A stretch of DNA of 64,000 nucleotides, taken from contig NZ_CP108882.1 in assembly GCF_036347055.1 (NCBI RefSeq), positions 3,732,501 through 3,796,500 on the forward strand, given 5' to 3'. How positions within the stretch are numbered: the stretch's first letter is position 1; each line of letters opens with the position of its first letter. Of this stretch, positions 8,023 through 15,529 are shown piece after piece. This DNA comes from Streptomyces sp. NBC_00820. Lineage in GTDB: Bacteria > Actinomycetota > Actinomycetes > Streptomycetales > Streptomycetaceae. The notes beneath the pieces are model-generated. The model was given only the letters and a program-made list of their open reading frames with translations, was not told where the DNA came from and did not search any database. The position numbers and the translations under genes were made by a program.

Positions 8023-9677
8023 CACACCCGTCCACCGCTCCGGACCCGACCTCCACCACGACGCCGGCGGCCGCGCCACGCCTGTCCGCCGCTCCGGGGC
8101 CGACCTCCACCGTCGTACGTCTGAAGCTGTCGCTGCTGCGGAACGGGCTGCGGCAGTCGGCGGGCCGCCGGGCCGCGTTCATCGCCTCGGCCGTCCTCGC
8201 CCTGCTGTTCGCGCTGGCGCAGCTGCTGGGTCTGCTGGCGCTGCGCGGGCACGCGCACGTCGAGGCCGTCGCCGTGCCCGGTGCGGCCGTGCTGGCGCTC
8301 GGCTGGGCGGTCATGCCGCTGTTCTTCCCGGGCGGCGACGAGACCCTGGACCCGGCCCGCCTGGTGATGCTGCCCCTGCGGCCCCGCCCGCTCGCCCGCG
8401 CCCTGCTGGCCGCCTCCCTGGTCGGGATCGGCCCCCTGTTCACGGTGCTGGTCCTGGCCGGGTGCACCCTTGCGGTGGCGCACGGGGCGGCGGGGTACGT
8501 CCTCACGCCCGTCGCCGTCGCCCTCGCGCTGCTGGTCTGCGTGGCCCTGGCCCGGGCCGTCGCCGCGGCCAACGTACGCCTGCTGAGCAGCCGCAAGGGC
8601 CGCGATCTGGCCGTGCTGAGCGGGCTGGTCGTCGCCATCGGCACGCAGCTGGTCAACTTCGCCCTGCAGCGGCTGGGTTCGGCCGGGCTGGGGCGGCTCC
8701 AGCCGGCCGCGGACGTGCTGTCCTGGGTGCCGCCGTCCTCGGCGGTGAGCGCGGTGCGTTCGGCGAGCGAGGGGGCGTACGGCACGGCCGCGGCTCAACT
8801 CGCGCTCTCGCTGGCCGCCCTGACGCTGCTGATCGCCACGTGGGCGCGCAGTCTGACCCGGCTGATGACCTCGCCCGACGGCTCCACGCTGCAGAACGCC
8901 GGCACCGACGCCCGGGACCGCTCCCCGTCCGGACTCGGCCGCCTGCTGCCGGGCGGCCGTACGGGCACGGTCATGGAACGCACCCTGCGCTACATATGGC
9001 GTGACCCGAAGACCAAGGCCGCCTGGGTGACCTCGCTGGCCATCGGGCTGATCGTGCCGGTGTTCAACGCGGTGCAGGGGACCGGGTCGGTCTACTTCGC
9101 GTGCTTCGCCGCCGGCATGCTCGGCATCCAGATGTACAACCAGTTCGGCCAGGACACCTCCGCCTTCTGGATGGTGGCCCTGACCATCTCCTCGCCCCGG
9201 GACGCCTACGCGGAACTGCGCGGCCGGGCCCTGGCCCTGCTGGTGGTCACCCTGCCGTACGCCACGCTGGTGACCGTGGTGACCACCGCCGTGCTGGGCG
9301 ACTGGGCGCGCCTGCCGGAGGTCCTGGGCCTCTCGCTCGCCATCCTGGGCTCCATGCTGGCCACCGGCGCCTGGGCCTCGGCCCGCTTCCCGTACTCCAT
9401 CCCCCAGGAAGGCCACAAGAACGTGGCCCCCGGCCAGTCCGGCCTGGCCTTCCTCTCCATCTTCGGCGGCATGGCCGCGGCGGCCCTGCTGTGCTCCCCG
9501 GTCATCGTCCTCACGATCGCTCTGCACCTCGCCACGGACGGCCCCGCCTGGACCTGGCTCCTCCTCCCGACGGGCGCGGCGTACGGCACGACGATCACCT
9601 GGGCAGGCCTCCACCTGGCAGCCCCGAGAGCAGCGGCCCGCCTCCCGGAAATCCTGTCAGCAGTGAGCAAGGGCTGA
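8019..9677 (+). CDS. ABC-2-type transporter permease
   Basis: 552 residues, start coupled to the ATPase stop. After a Pro/Thr-rich cytoplasmic arm of ~35 residues it has about 10-12 hydrophobic spans in two blocks (for example AFIASAVLALLFALAQLLGLL and WVTSLAIGLIVPVFNAV) separated by a charged loop near residue 290-320. This is twice the size of simple ABC-2 permeases and matches the large transporter permeases of actinobacteria. It forms the membrane part of the exporter with the preceding ATPase. No substrate clue in the neighbourhood. Confidence 0.88.
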   Translation: MTHPSTAPDPTSTTTPAAAPRLSAAPGPTSTVVRLKLSLLRNGLRQSAGRRAAFIASAVLALLFALAQLLGLLALRGHAHVEAVAVPGAAVLALGWAVMPLFFPGGDETLDPARLVMLPLRPRPLARALLAASLVGIGPLFTVLVLAGCTLAVAHGAAGYVLTPVAVALALLVCVALARAVAAANVRLLSSRKGRDLAVLSGLVVAIGTQLVNFALQRLGSAGLGRLQPAADVLSWVPPSSAVSAVRSASEGAYGTAAAQLALSLAALTLLIATWARSLTRLMTSPDGSTLQNAGTDARDRSPSGLGRLLPGGRTGTVMERTLRYIWRDPKTKAAWVTSLAIGLIVPVFNAVQGTGSVYFACFAAGMLGIQMYNQFGQDTSAFWMVALTISSPRDAYAELRGRALALLVVTLPYATLVTVVTTAVLGDWARLPEVLGLSLAILGSMLATGAWASARFPYSIPQEGHKNVAPGQSGLAFLSIFGGMAAAALLCSPVIVLTIALHLATDGPAWTWLLLPTGAAYGTTITWAGLHLAAPRAAARLPEILSAVSKG

Positions 9678-9750
9678 GCCCGCCAAACGGCACCGCCCAA
9701 ACACGAGCCCCTGAACCAAGGCCCCCGAAACAGCCGACGGCACCAACCAA

Positions 9751-9943
9751 ACACAGGGCACCCTTCAAAGGGGCGCGGGGAACTGCGCGACAAGCCACCA
9801 CGCACCCGCACCCGCCGAACCACGAGAGCCACCCCGAACAGCCAAGAGCGCCAATCACACACAGGGCACCCTTCAAAGGGGCGCGGGGAACTGCGCGACA
9901 AACCACGACGCACCCGCACCCGCCGAACCACAAGAACCACGCA
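9751..9943. repeat. Tandem pair of ~85-bp intergenic repeats
   Basis: Two near-identical copies (about 9751-9835 and 9859-9943) each contain ACACAGGGCACCCTTCAAAG followed by GGGGCGCGGGGAACTGCGCGAC and CGCACCCGCACCCGCCGAACCAC. CCCTT/AAGGG forms a small hairpin. The central motif recurs at 23477-23499 (inverted) and, slightly changed, at 48051-48074. The copies fill the gap between the ABC permease and the hydrolase, which converge, so a role as bidirectional terminator is plausible. Confidence 0.8.
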
Positions 9944-9965
9944 GACGAGAAGGCGAACGGCGCAC

Positions 9966-10826
9966 TCACCCACCCAGCACGGACTCCAGAAACGGCTCAA
10001 CAGCCACCCGCCAAGCCCCCGGCAGGTCATAGTGCAGAAGATGCCCCGCCTCAGCCACCTCCGCATACGCCCCACGAGGCAGCACCCGCACCATCTCCTG
10101 CGCCTCCGCCCGCCCCAGCTCACCGTCGAGGCCCCGCACGACAAGGGCGGGGCACCGCACCTGCGCCAGCTCCTCCCAGTGCGCGTCGTACACCCAGCTC
10201 TCCCGCGTCCGCAGCATCTGCTCGGGCTCGAAGACCGGCCGCCAGCCGTCGGCACCCTCGTGCATGACCTCGGCGTAGAACTCGCCCCGGGCGGGACTCG
10301 GACGCTCCACCCACGGATCGTCCTCGCCGAACCACTTGCGGACGTCGGCGAGGGTGGCGAAGGGAACGGGCCAGGAGCGGAACCAGTCGGCCCACTCCCG
10401 CTGTGAGGCCGCGCCCAGCGCGGAAGCCCGCATGTCGCAGATGACCAGGCCACGCACCAGGTCGGGGCGCTTCGCGGCGAGCTGCCAGGCCGTCAGGGCG
10501 CCCATGGCGTGGCCGACGAGGACGGCGGGGGCGAGACCGAGCTGTTCGAGGGCGGCCTCGGCGTCCTCGACGTAGGCCTCGCGGGTGTAGGCGGCCTCCG
10601 GGAGCTTGTCGCTCCGGCCGTGGCCGCGCTGGTCGAGCGCGAGGGCGCGGTGCCGCTCGGCGAGCCAGCGGGCGGTGGACGCCCAGTGGGAGGCGCGTCC
10701 CATCAGTCCGTGGAGCAGCAGCACGCCCGGGGTGCCGGACTCCGCCTCCGTCTTGGGAGGGTCCGCGAACTCCCAGGCGGCAAGGCGCACCCCGCCCGTT
10801 CCCGTCACGTCGATACGCCGTGCCAT
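9966..10826 (-). CDS. Alpha/beta hydrolase with Ala at the nucleophile position
   Basis: 286 residues with a typical alpha/beta-hydrolase layout: LLLHGLMGRASHW (oxyanion region, ~37), ALALDQRGHGRSD (~62), nucleophile elbow LVGHAMGALTAW (~103) and a C-terminal AEAGHLLHYDLP (His ~262). In most relatives the elbow reads GHSMG. Here codon GCC gives Ala107, so the serine nucleophile is absent on the sequence given. An acidic residue is present in VRGLDGE. The protein may be a pseudoenzyme, or the base call needs confirming. Promoter elements may lie around the palindrome at 10979-10994, about 150 bp upstream. Confidence 0.85.
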   Translation of the reverse strand: MARRIDVTGTGGVRLAAWEFADPPKTEAESGTPGVLLLHGLMGRASHWASTARWLAERHRALALDQRGHGRSDKLPEAAYTREAYVEDAEAALEQLGLAPAVLVGHAMGALTAWQLAAKRPDLVRGLVICDMRASALGAASQREWADWFRSWPVPFATLADVRKWFGEDDPWVERPSPARGEFYAEVMHEGADGWRPVFEPEQMLRTRESWVYDAHWEELAQVRCPALVVRGLDGELGRAEAQEMVRVLPRGAYAEVAEAGHLLHYDLPGAWRVAVEPFLESVLGG

Positions 10827-10978
10827 CGGCCTGGCACCCCCCAGCTCCGCCTGCCTCGTACCGGTGTACTACCTGGGCTCGCCGCTGTCGCCGTCCTCGG
10901 CGTCGCCGTCACCGCCGGCGCTGCCGGGGGCGTCGTCCTCGCCGTCGTGCCGGTCCCCCGTCCTGCCGGCGCAGACTA

Positions 10979-10994
10979 TCGAATGCTCATTCGA
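10979..10994. promoter_or_regulatory. 16-bp palindrome, likely repressor operator
   Basis: TCGAATGCTCATTCGA has perfect 7-bp arms, and a half-site CATTCGAG recurs at 11023-11030. On the minus strand it sits immediately before TAGTCT, a possible -10 of the hydrolase gene. GAATG-type palindromes are typical of TetR-family operators, but no such regulator is adjacent. Confidence 0.5.
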
Positions 10995-11161
10995 AAATTC
11001 CGTCTCCGCGGACAACACCCCTCATTCGAGTGACACCCCGTGAGGAATGATCGCCGCCTCGGAGGGGATCTTTCTGGCGGGAGGCGGACCGCTCGGGGAA
11101 AAACGGTCCGAAGGGGATGACCCTGAGAGCTCGGGGCTCCGGGTCAGCACCAGGGGAGGAC

Positions 11162-11193
11162 AGGCCCCCGGCACCGCAAGGCGCCGGGGGCCT
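11162..11193 (-). terminator. Terminator of the iron repressor gene
   Basis: AGGCCCCCGGC (11162-11172) pairs perfectly with GCCGGGGGCCT (11183-11193), 11 bp with a 10-nt loop. It starts 8 bp past the dmdR1 stop in the direction of transcription. Confidence 0.8.
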
Positions 11194-11201
11194 TCCCCTG
11201 C

Positions 11202-11894
11202 TCAGCGCTTGGCGACGAACACGTGCGAGGCGACGTCCGCCTGCAGCTCGGCCGCCTCGCCGCCGCTGCCCACCAGCACGCCGCCGGCCGACTCGGTCAC
11301 GCTCACCACCGAGCCGGGCTGCACGCCCGCCCGCCGCAGCGTGTACATCAGCTGGGCGTCCGTCTGGATCGGCTCGCCGATGCGGCGGACGACGACCGTC
11401 TTGCCGTCGGTGCCCGCGTCCAGGTCGGCCAGCGACACCATGCTGTCGTCCAGGAACGGGTCCGCCCCGTCCTTCTCGCCCAGCTCCTCCAGACCCGGGA
11501 TCGGGTTGCCGTACGGCGACTCGGTCGGGTGGCGCAGCAGCTCGAGAACCCTGCGCTCCACCGCCTCGCTCATCACGTGCTCCCAGCGGCACGCCTCCGC
11601 GTGCACCTGCTCCCACTCCAGGCCGATCACGTCGACCAGCAGGCATTCGGCCAGGCGGTGCTTGCGCATCACCCGCGTGGCCAGCCTGCGGCCCTCCTCG
11701 GTCAGTTCCAGATGCCGGTCGCTGGCGACGGACACCAGGCCGTCGCGCTCCATGCGCGCCACCGTCTGGCTCACCGTCGGCCCGCTCTGGTCGAGCCGCT
11801 CCGCGATGCGGGCCCGCATGGGGACAACGCCTTCCTCTTCGAGTTCGAGGATGGTGCGGAGATACATCTCCGTGGTGTCGATCAGTCCGGACAT
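11202..11894 (-). CDS. dmdR1: DtxR-family iron-dependent repressor DmdR1
   Basis: 230 residues, the length of DmdR1. The start MSGLIDTTEMYL is the family start; the longer frame upstream is non-coding. HTH residues ~20-60 (ARIAERLDQSGPTVSQTVARME), dimerisation/metal domain with HRLAECLLVDVIGLEWEQVHAEACRWEHVMS (residues His, Glu, Cys, Glu, His as metal ligands of DtxR), and a C-terminal SH3-like domain. With ferrous iron it binds iron boxes and shuts off siderophore and uptake genes. In S. coelicolor an antiparallel gene (adm) overlapping dmdR1 has been described; long open frames exist opposite this copy too. I saw no 19-bp iron box in its own promoter. Confidence 0.95.
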   Translation of the reverse strand: MSGLIDTTEMYLRTILELEEEGVVPMRARIAERLDQSGPTVSQTVARMERDGLVSVASDRHLELTEEGRRLATRVMRKHRLAECLLVDVIGLEWEQVHAEACRWEHVMSEAVERRVLELLRHPTESPYGNPIPGLEELGEKDGADPFLDDSMVSLADLDAGTDGKTVVVRRIGEPIQTDAQLMYTLRRAGVQPGSVVSVTESAGGVLVGSGGEAAELQADVASHVFVAKR

Positions 11895-12078
11895 ACGTGC
11901 CCCTCGATTACCTCTGCCGGCAGCCCGGCAGGCGTGCGCTGGCCCTGGCATCAATTCTGCCGTACCCCACTGACAAGCGGGCGTTACCCGGGAAACAGGG
12001 GCGGCGGCGGTCTTGACGCGCGGGCCGTGTGTGGTCATAGGCACCCTGGAGACACGCGGTACCGACGGGCCGCCCGAC

Positions 12079-12125
12079 GGGCCGCCCAACGGCCGTGCGG
12101 CGGCCGTGCGGCCGTTGGGCGGCCC
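12079..12125. repeat. 17-bp perfect inverted repeat between divergent genes
   Basis: GGGCCGCCCAACGGCCG (12079-12095) pairs with its exact complement at 12109-12125 across 13 nt, and extra GGGCCGCCC-like copies flank it. It lies between the divergent dmdR1 and SIS genes, where a terminator is not expected. It could block read-through or act in the leader RNA of one of the genes. Confidence 0.75.
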
Positions 12126-12165
12126 TCGAGGGCCCGGCGCCGCGTCCGCCCGCCCGTCGGCCTTA

Positions 12166-12195
12166 TTGACACCGCAGTGGTCCAGACCGCACGGT
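12166..12195 (+). promoter_or_regulatory. Promoter with DasR-like operator before the SIS gene
   Basis: TTGACA (12166-12171) is a perfect -35; CACGGT at 12190-12195 (18-bp spacing) is a weak -10. AGTGGTCCAGACCGCA (12176-12191) matches 12 of 16 positions of the DasR responsive element as I recall it (ACTGGTCTAGACCACT). DasR is the GntR-family regulator of N-acetylglucosamine use, which suits the downstream aminosugar-type SIS protein. A bound repressor would cover the promoter spacer. Confidence 0.65.
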
Positions 12196-12229
12196 GATCC
12201 GCGACACCGACGCCGCGAAGGGGCACCGC

Positions 12230-12985
12230 ATGAGCGACGCCACGCCTGCCGAGCTGTTCTTCGACGCCGCCATCGGCCTGCTGCGGCGGGCTCGTGAGGA
12301 GGAGGCCGACGCGATCACCGCGGCCGGCACCCTGCTCGCCGACACCGTCGCGGCCGGCGGACGGCTGTTCGCCTTCGGCGCCGGGCACTCCTCGCTGCCC
12401 GCTCAGGACGTCGTCTACCGCGCGGGCGGCCTCGCCCTGATGAACCTGCTCGCCGTCCCCGGAGTCGTCGGCGTCAACGTCGTCCCGGCCACCCTCGGCT
12501 CCGCCCTGGAACGCGTCGACGGGCTCGCGACCGCCGTCCTGCGCACGTCGCCCCTGCGCGCCGGTGACGCCCTGGTCGTCATCTCCCTGTCCGGCCGCAA
12601 CGCGCTGCCCGTGGAGATGGCGCAGGGTGCCCGCGCCCTCGGCGTCAGGGTCATCGGCGTCACCTCGGTCGCCTACGCCACGGAGACCGGCTCCCTGCAC
12701 GCCTCGGGCACCTTCCTCAAGGACCACTGCGACGTCGTACTGGACTCGAAGATCGCGGTCGGTGACGCCGAACTGACCCTGGACACCGTCCCGGCGCCCT
12801 TCGCGCCCGCCTCCACGGTCGTCACCGCCGCCCTGATGCAGGCCGTCATGGCCACCACGGCCGCCACCCTGGCCGCCCGCGGCATCGAGCCCCCGCTGCT
12901 GCGCTCCGGCAACGTCGACGGCGGCCACGACTGGAACGGGCGGGTCATGGAGGAGTACGGCGACCGGATCTTCCACCAGCACTGA
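12230..12985 (+). CDS. SIS-domain phosphosugar-binding protein
   Basis: 251 residues; start ATG 12230 with GAAGG 8 bp upstream. One SIS domain about residues 35-200 with GAGHSSLPAQD (~50) and VVISLSGRNALPVEMA (~122), the sugar-phosphate binding loops, and conserved SGNVDGGHDWN near the end. SIS proteins isomerise or sense phosphosugars. I believe its S. coelicolor counterpart (SCO4393) has been linked to glucosamine toxicity and the DasR regulon, from memory. The DasR-like site in its promoter agrees with an aminosugar role. Position next to dmdR1 is conserved in streptomycetes. Confidence 0.88.
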   Translation: MSDATPAELFFDAAIGLLRRAREEEADAITAAGTLLADTVAAGGRLFAFGAGHSSLPAQDVVYRAGGLALMNLLAVPGVVGVNVVPATLGSALERVDGLATAVLRTSPLRAGDALVVISLSGRNALPVEMAQGARALGVRVIGVTSVAYATETGSLHASGTFLKDHCDVVLDSKIAVGDAELTLDTVPAPFAPASTVVTAALMQAVMATTAATLAARGIEPPLLRSGNVDGGHDWNGRVMEEYGDRIFHQH

Positions 12986-13072
12986 ACCGCGCCCGGCGGG
13001 AACGGGACGCGCGCGCGGGACACGCACGGGACGCGCCCCCGGCCGCACGCCCCGGGCCACCACGCCTACGGC

Positions 13073-14557
13073 CTACTCCCCCGGCTTCCCCCCTGCCTTC
13101 TCCCCTGCCTTCTCTCCCGGCTTCTCCACCGGCCGCTCCCGCACCGCCCCCGCCAGGTCCAGGGACGCCGCGATGCGTACGGCCACGTCCTCCGCGTAGG
13201 CCGCGTCGGCGCGCTCGAAGCGGCTGCGGCCGGGCCCGCGCAGGAAGGTGACCACACCCAGCGTCCGGCCCCGGCTGCGCAGCACCGCGCACAGGGCGTG
13301 CACCGCGTCGGGCGGCCACTGGCGGGCCGGCGCCCACTCCCGTGCCCGCTCGGCCGGGAGGGAGTCGGCGGTGGCGCGCACGGTGCCGGTCCGCTCGACG
13401 CACTGCAGCGCCGGATGGCCCGTGCCGTAGCGCAGGGGCAGCCCGGCGGCACCGGTGAGCGCGCTGGGGCCGGGCGCGCCCGCCGGGGTGGCGGCAAGCC
13501 GCACCAGCCGTACCGGGGCCGTGTCGTCGCCCTCCGCGCGCGGAGGGTCGGCCAGGCGGTCGAGGACGGCGTGGTCGGCGAAGCCGGCGAGGGCGAAGTC
13601 GAGGTGGACGACGGCCGCTTCCAGCGGGTCCTCGCACTCGGCGGCGGCGCGGGCCGCGCGGTGCAGCTGGTTGGTGCGGAAGCGCAGCAGGGACGCCTCC
13701 TGCTCGCCCTGCTTGGCCTCGGTGACGTCCTGGAAGAGCCAGCCGACGCCGAGCGGCACGGGCTCCTCGGCGAGCGGCGAGGCCAGCCGCAGGAAGCCAC
13801 TGCGCCAGCAGCGCCGCTGTTCGCCCTCCGGTGTGCGCACGGTCACCCACATCTCGGCGGGCGCGGGCGGCGCCCCCTCGGCCAGCACGTGGGTGAGCGC
13901 GCTCTCCAGCTCCTCCACGCCCTGCGCGAGCAGTTCGCCGAGCGGCCGGCCGAGCGCGGAGGTACGGCCGCTGCCCAGGGCCCGCGCGGCGTAGGCGTTG
14001 ACGACGGCGGGCCGCAGATCGGCGTCCACGAGCACGACGCCCCAGGCCGCGTCCTCGAACAGGGCCTCGCTCAGCGCGATCGACCGTTCCAGGTCGATCT
14101 GCGCGTGCACCTCGCTGAAGGCGCAGTACAGCCCCGCCGGTTCCCCGTCGGGGCCCCGTACGGCGGCGGACTGGGTCCGCACGAGGACACGGCCGCCGTC
14201 CTTGGTGACGAGCGCGAACTCGTGCACCTGACGGCCGGTCGCGTGCATGGCCGCCATCAGCCGCGCCTGGACCTCCTCGGCGTCCGCGCTGCGCACCGCC
14301 CAGCCGGCGAAGCCGCGCCGCCCGACCGCCTCGGCCGCGCTCCAGCCCAGGATGCGTTCCGCCTCGCGGTTCCAGTGCGTCACCACACCGCCGGCGTCGA
14401 ACGCGCACAGCGCCGCGTCCATGCCGTCCAGCAGGGCGGCGAGCAGGTCGGAACCGCCGGACTCCTCGGGGCCGTCGGAGCGCTGCGGGCGGCCGCGCCC
14501 GGGCTCTTCCTCCGGCCCCCGCTCATCGGTGGTCCCACTGCGCCGGGAAGCACTCAC
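13073..14557 (-). CDS. PAS-domain sensor protein without catalytic output
   Basis: 494 residues from a GTG with AGGGGG 6 bp upstream. Two PAS-like domains: ~40-150 (LLDGMDAALCAFDAGGVVTHWNREAERILGW is the diagnostic start, with a PAC-like GLYCAFSEV segment) and ~160-275 (FEDAAWGVVLVDADLRPAVVNAY, then WLFQDVTE). A GAF-like region of ~170 residues follows. No kinase, phosphatase or GGDEF domain is present, so it may act as a sensing subunit or partner. The C-terminus is a KPGEKAGEKAGGKPGE repeat, encoded by tandem DNA repeats at 13079-13130. Related Streptomyces PAS proteins often carry a PP2C phosphatase, which is lacking here. Confidence 0.8.
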   Translation of the reverse strand: MSASRRSGTTDERGPEEEPGRGRPQRSDGPEESGGSDLLAALLDGMDAALCAFDAGGVVTHWNREAERILGWSAAEAVGRRGFAGWAVRSADAEEVQARLMAAMHATGRQVHEFALVTKDGGRVLVRTQSAAVRGPDGEPAGLYCAFSEVHAQIDLERSIALSEALFEDAAWGVVLVDADLRPAVVNAYAARALGSGRTSALGRPLGELLAQGVEELESALTHVLAEGAPPAPAEMWVTVRTPEGEQRRCWRSGFLRLASPLAEEPVPLGVGWLFQDVTEAKQGEQEASLLRFRTNQLHRAARAAAECEDPLEAAVVHLDFALAGFADHAVLDRLADPPRAEGDDTAPVRLVRLAATPAGAPGPSALTGAAGLPLRYGTGHPALQCVERTGTVRATADSLPAERAREWAPARQWPPDAVHALCAVLRSRGRTLGVVTFLRGPGRSRFERADAAYAEDVAVRIAASLDLAGAVRERPVEKPGEKAGEKAGGKPGE

Positions 14558-14645
14558 CTGGACCCCCTGGAGGCTGCGTCGGCGCACGTCGTGCGCTCGG
14601 TTCGCTCACTGGCCTTCATTCAACTCGAACGTGACGCAGCCCACA

Positions 14646-15134
14646 TCAAGTTCCCGCAAGATTGAAGGAATCATTCTCCGGCCCTCCGGGAACCGGGCTC
14701 AGCCGCAGGTCGACCCATTCCTCCACCTCTCCGTCCAGCGTGTACCGGTCCACCTCCACGAAACCGTGGCGGCCGGCGAACCGCAGCCCGTCCTCGTTCG
14801 CGGCGAGCACACACGTCTCGACCGTCTCCGCCCCCTGCGCACGCGCGTGGGCCATTCCGTTCTCGTAGAGCGCCTTACCGAACCCGCGCCCGCGAAACCC
14901 GGGCAGCACCCTCGCGATCACGGTCGCGGCGGCGTCCTCCCCCGCCGGCGGCCGGACGGTGGAACACCCGACCAGGTCCTCTCCGAGATACGCGTTCTCC
15001 AGCCGGTAGCGGCCCGCACGCTCCCGCGCGTCCTCGGCGGACATGGCGGCCGGCGGAACGATCACGTTGTGCACGTACCGCCACTGCTCCAGCATGGCCT
15101 CCCCGGCCACCGGCAAGATCCGAAGCTCAGTCAT
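14646..15134 (-). CDS. GNAT-family N-acetyltransferase
   Basis: 162 residues from ATG 15134. The acetyl-CoA loop is visible as VLPGFRGRGFGKALYENGMAHA (R/Q-x-x-G-x-G/A variant, ~85-105), preceded by the beta-strand AAATVIARVLP and followed by ETCVLAANEDGLRFAGRHGFVEVDRY, the usual C-terminal motif B. Substrate unknown. It is the last gene before a ~400-bp stretch with a candidate small RNA. Confidence 0.85.
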   Translation of the reverse strand: MTELRILPVAGEAMLEQWRYVHNVIVPPAAMSAEDARERAGRYRLENAYLGEDLVGCSTVRPPAGEDAAATVIARVLPGFRGRGFGKALYENGMAHARAQGAETVETCVLAANEDGLRFAGRHGFVEVDRYTLDGEVEEWVDLRLSPVPGGPENDSFNLAGT

Positions 15135-15175
15135 GCCCGGCAAGTTAGGCCGGTGCGGGGCGGACCGTCCACCGG

Positions 15176-15237
15176 GTTCGGCGACCGGATTCGGCGGCCG
15201 GATTCGGCGAGCGGGTTCGGCGACCGGGTCGGCGCGC
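15176..15237. repeat. Imperfect tandem repeat CGACCGGATTCGGCG
   Basis: About five units of 12-16 bp (variants of GGTTCGGCGACC and GGATTCGGCG) fill the space between the GNAT start and the promoter at 15257. No coding role; part of the many short tandem repeats near gene ends in this window. Confidence 0.6.
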
Positions 15238-15256
15238 TCGGGCGGCGGAAAAACGG

Positions 15257-15285
15257 TTGAACCCGTGCCGGGGGCTTCCTAGGGT
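15257..15285 (+). promoter_or_regulatory. Strong vegetative-type promoter facing a gene-free stretch
   Basis: TTGAAC (15257-15262), 17-bp spacer, TAGGGT (15280-15285) fits the main-sigma (HrdB) promoter consensus closely. No protein gene follows on this strand before 16381, and pdxH lies in between on the other strand, so the product should be a short RNA. Confidence 0.65.
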
Positions 15286-15289
15286 GGGG

Positions 15290-15510
15290 AACACCGAAGA
15301 GAGGAGGTGGTTCGGAGCATGTACGCATCCCGGACGTCGGAGGTGGCTGCGGGCTAGCGGCCTGCCACCACACCTGTGCGGTGCCGGACCAGCGTGTGTG
15401 AGACGCACGCAGCCGGCCCAATCCGAGCAGTCACCCGACCCGCGAGTTCGCCGGTACGTCCGGCCGGCTCCCCCGTCGTACGACGGAGGACCCGAACTCG
15501 CGGGTCGTCT
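15290..15510 (+). ncRNA. Candidate small RNA with a 12-codon reading frame
   Basis: A transcript from the promoter at 15257-15285 would run about 220 nt to the long inverted repeat at 15437-15506. Near its 5' end lies GAGGAGG, then ATG at 15319 and a 12-residue frame MYASRTSEVAAG ending in TAG (15355-15357). The stretch after it (15360-15436) has paired segments such as CGTGTGTGAGACGCACGC. It is not on the strand of either neighbouring gene. I half-remember this sequence as conserved among streptomycetes but cannot name a family. A regulatory RNA with or without a small peptide is likely; a leader for a downstream gene is not. Confidence 0.5.
15437..15506. terminator. Long inverted repeat ending the small RNA and pdxH
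   Basis: GACCCGCGAGTTCG (15437-15450) pairs perfectly with CGAACTCGCGGGTC (15493-15506); the 42-nt loop has inner CCGG/CCGG and CGTCGTACGACG helices. It lies 23 bp beyond the pdxH stop on the minus strand and at the end of the plus-strand RNA, so it can act both ways. Confidence 0.7.
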
Positions 15511-15529
15511 GCGTTCCCCGGCGGGCGCT

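Larger units (their letters stand above)
10827..11201. other. Gap between hydrolase and DmdR1 without a supported gene
   Basis: The GC-repetitive stretch 10860-10965 (GCCGTC/GCGTCG runs) is open in several frames on both strands, but none has a ribosome binding site or recognisable product. From 10975 composition becomes A/T-richer and holds a 16-bp palindrome, and the dmdR1 terminator fills the right edge. It therefore looks like the promoter region of the hydrolase plus a terminator. Confidence 0.5.

Noticed and set aside
10830..11043. Possible small gene before the hydrolase (several overlapping frames)
   Set aside because: Frames on both strands are equally open, products are repetitive (VAVLGVAV- or DGDAEDGD-like), no start signal; best taken as non-coding.
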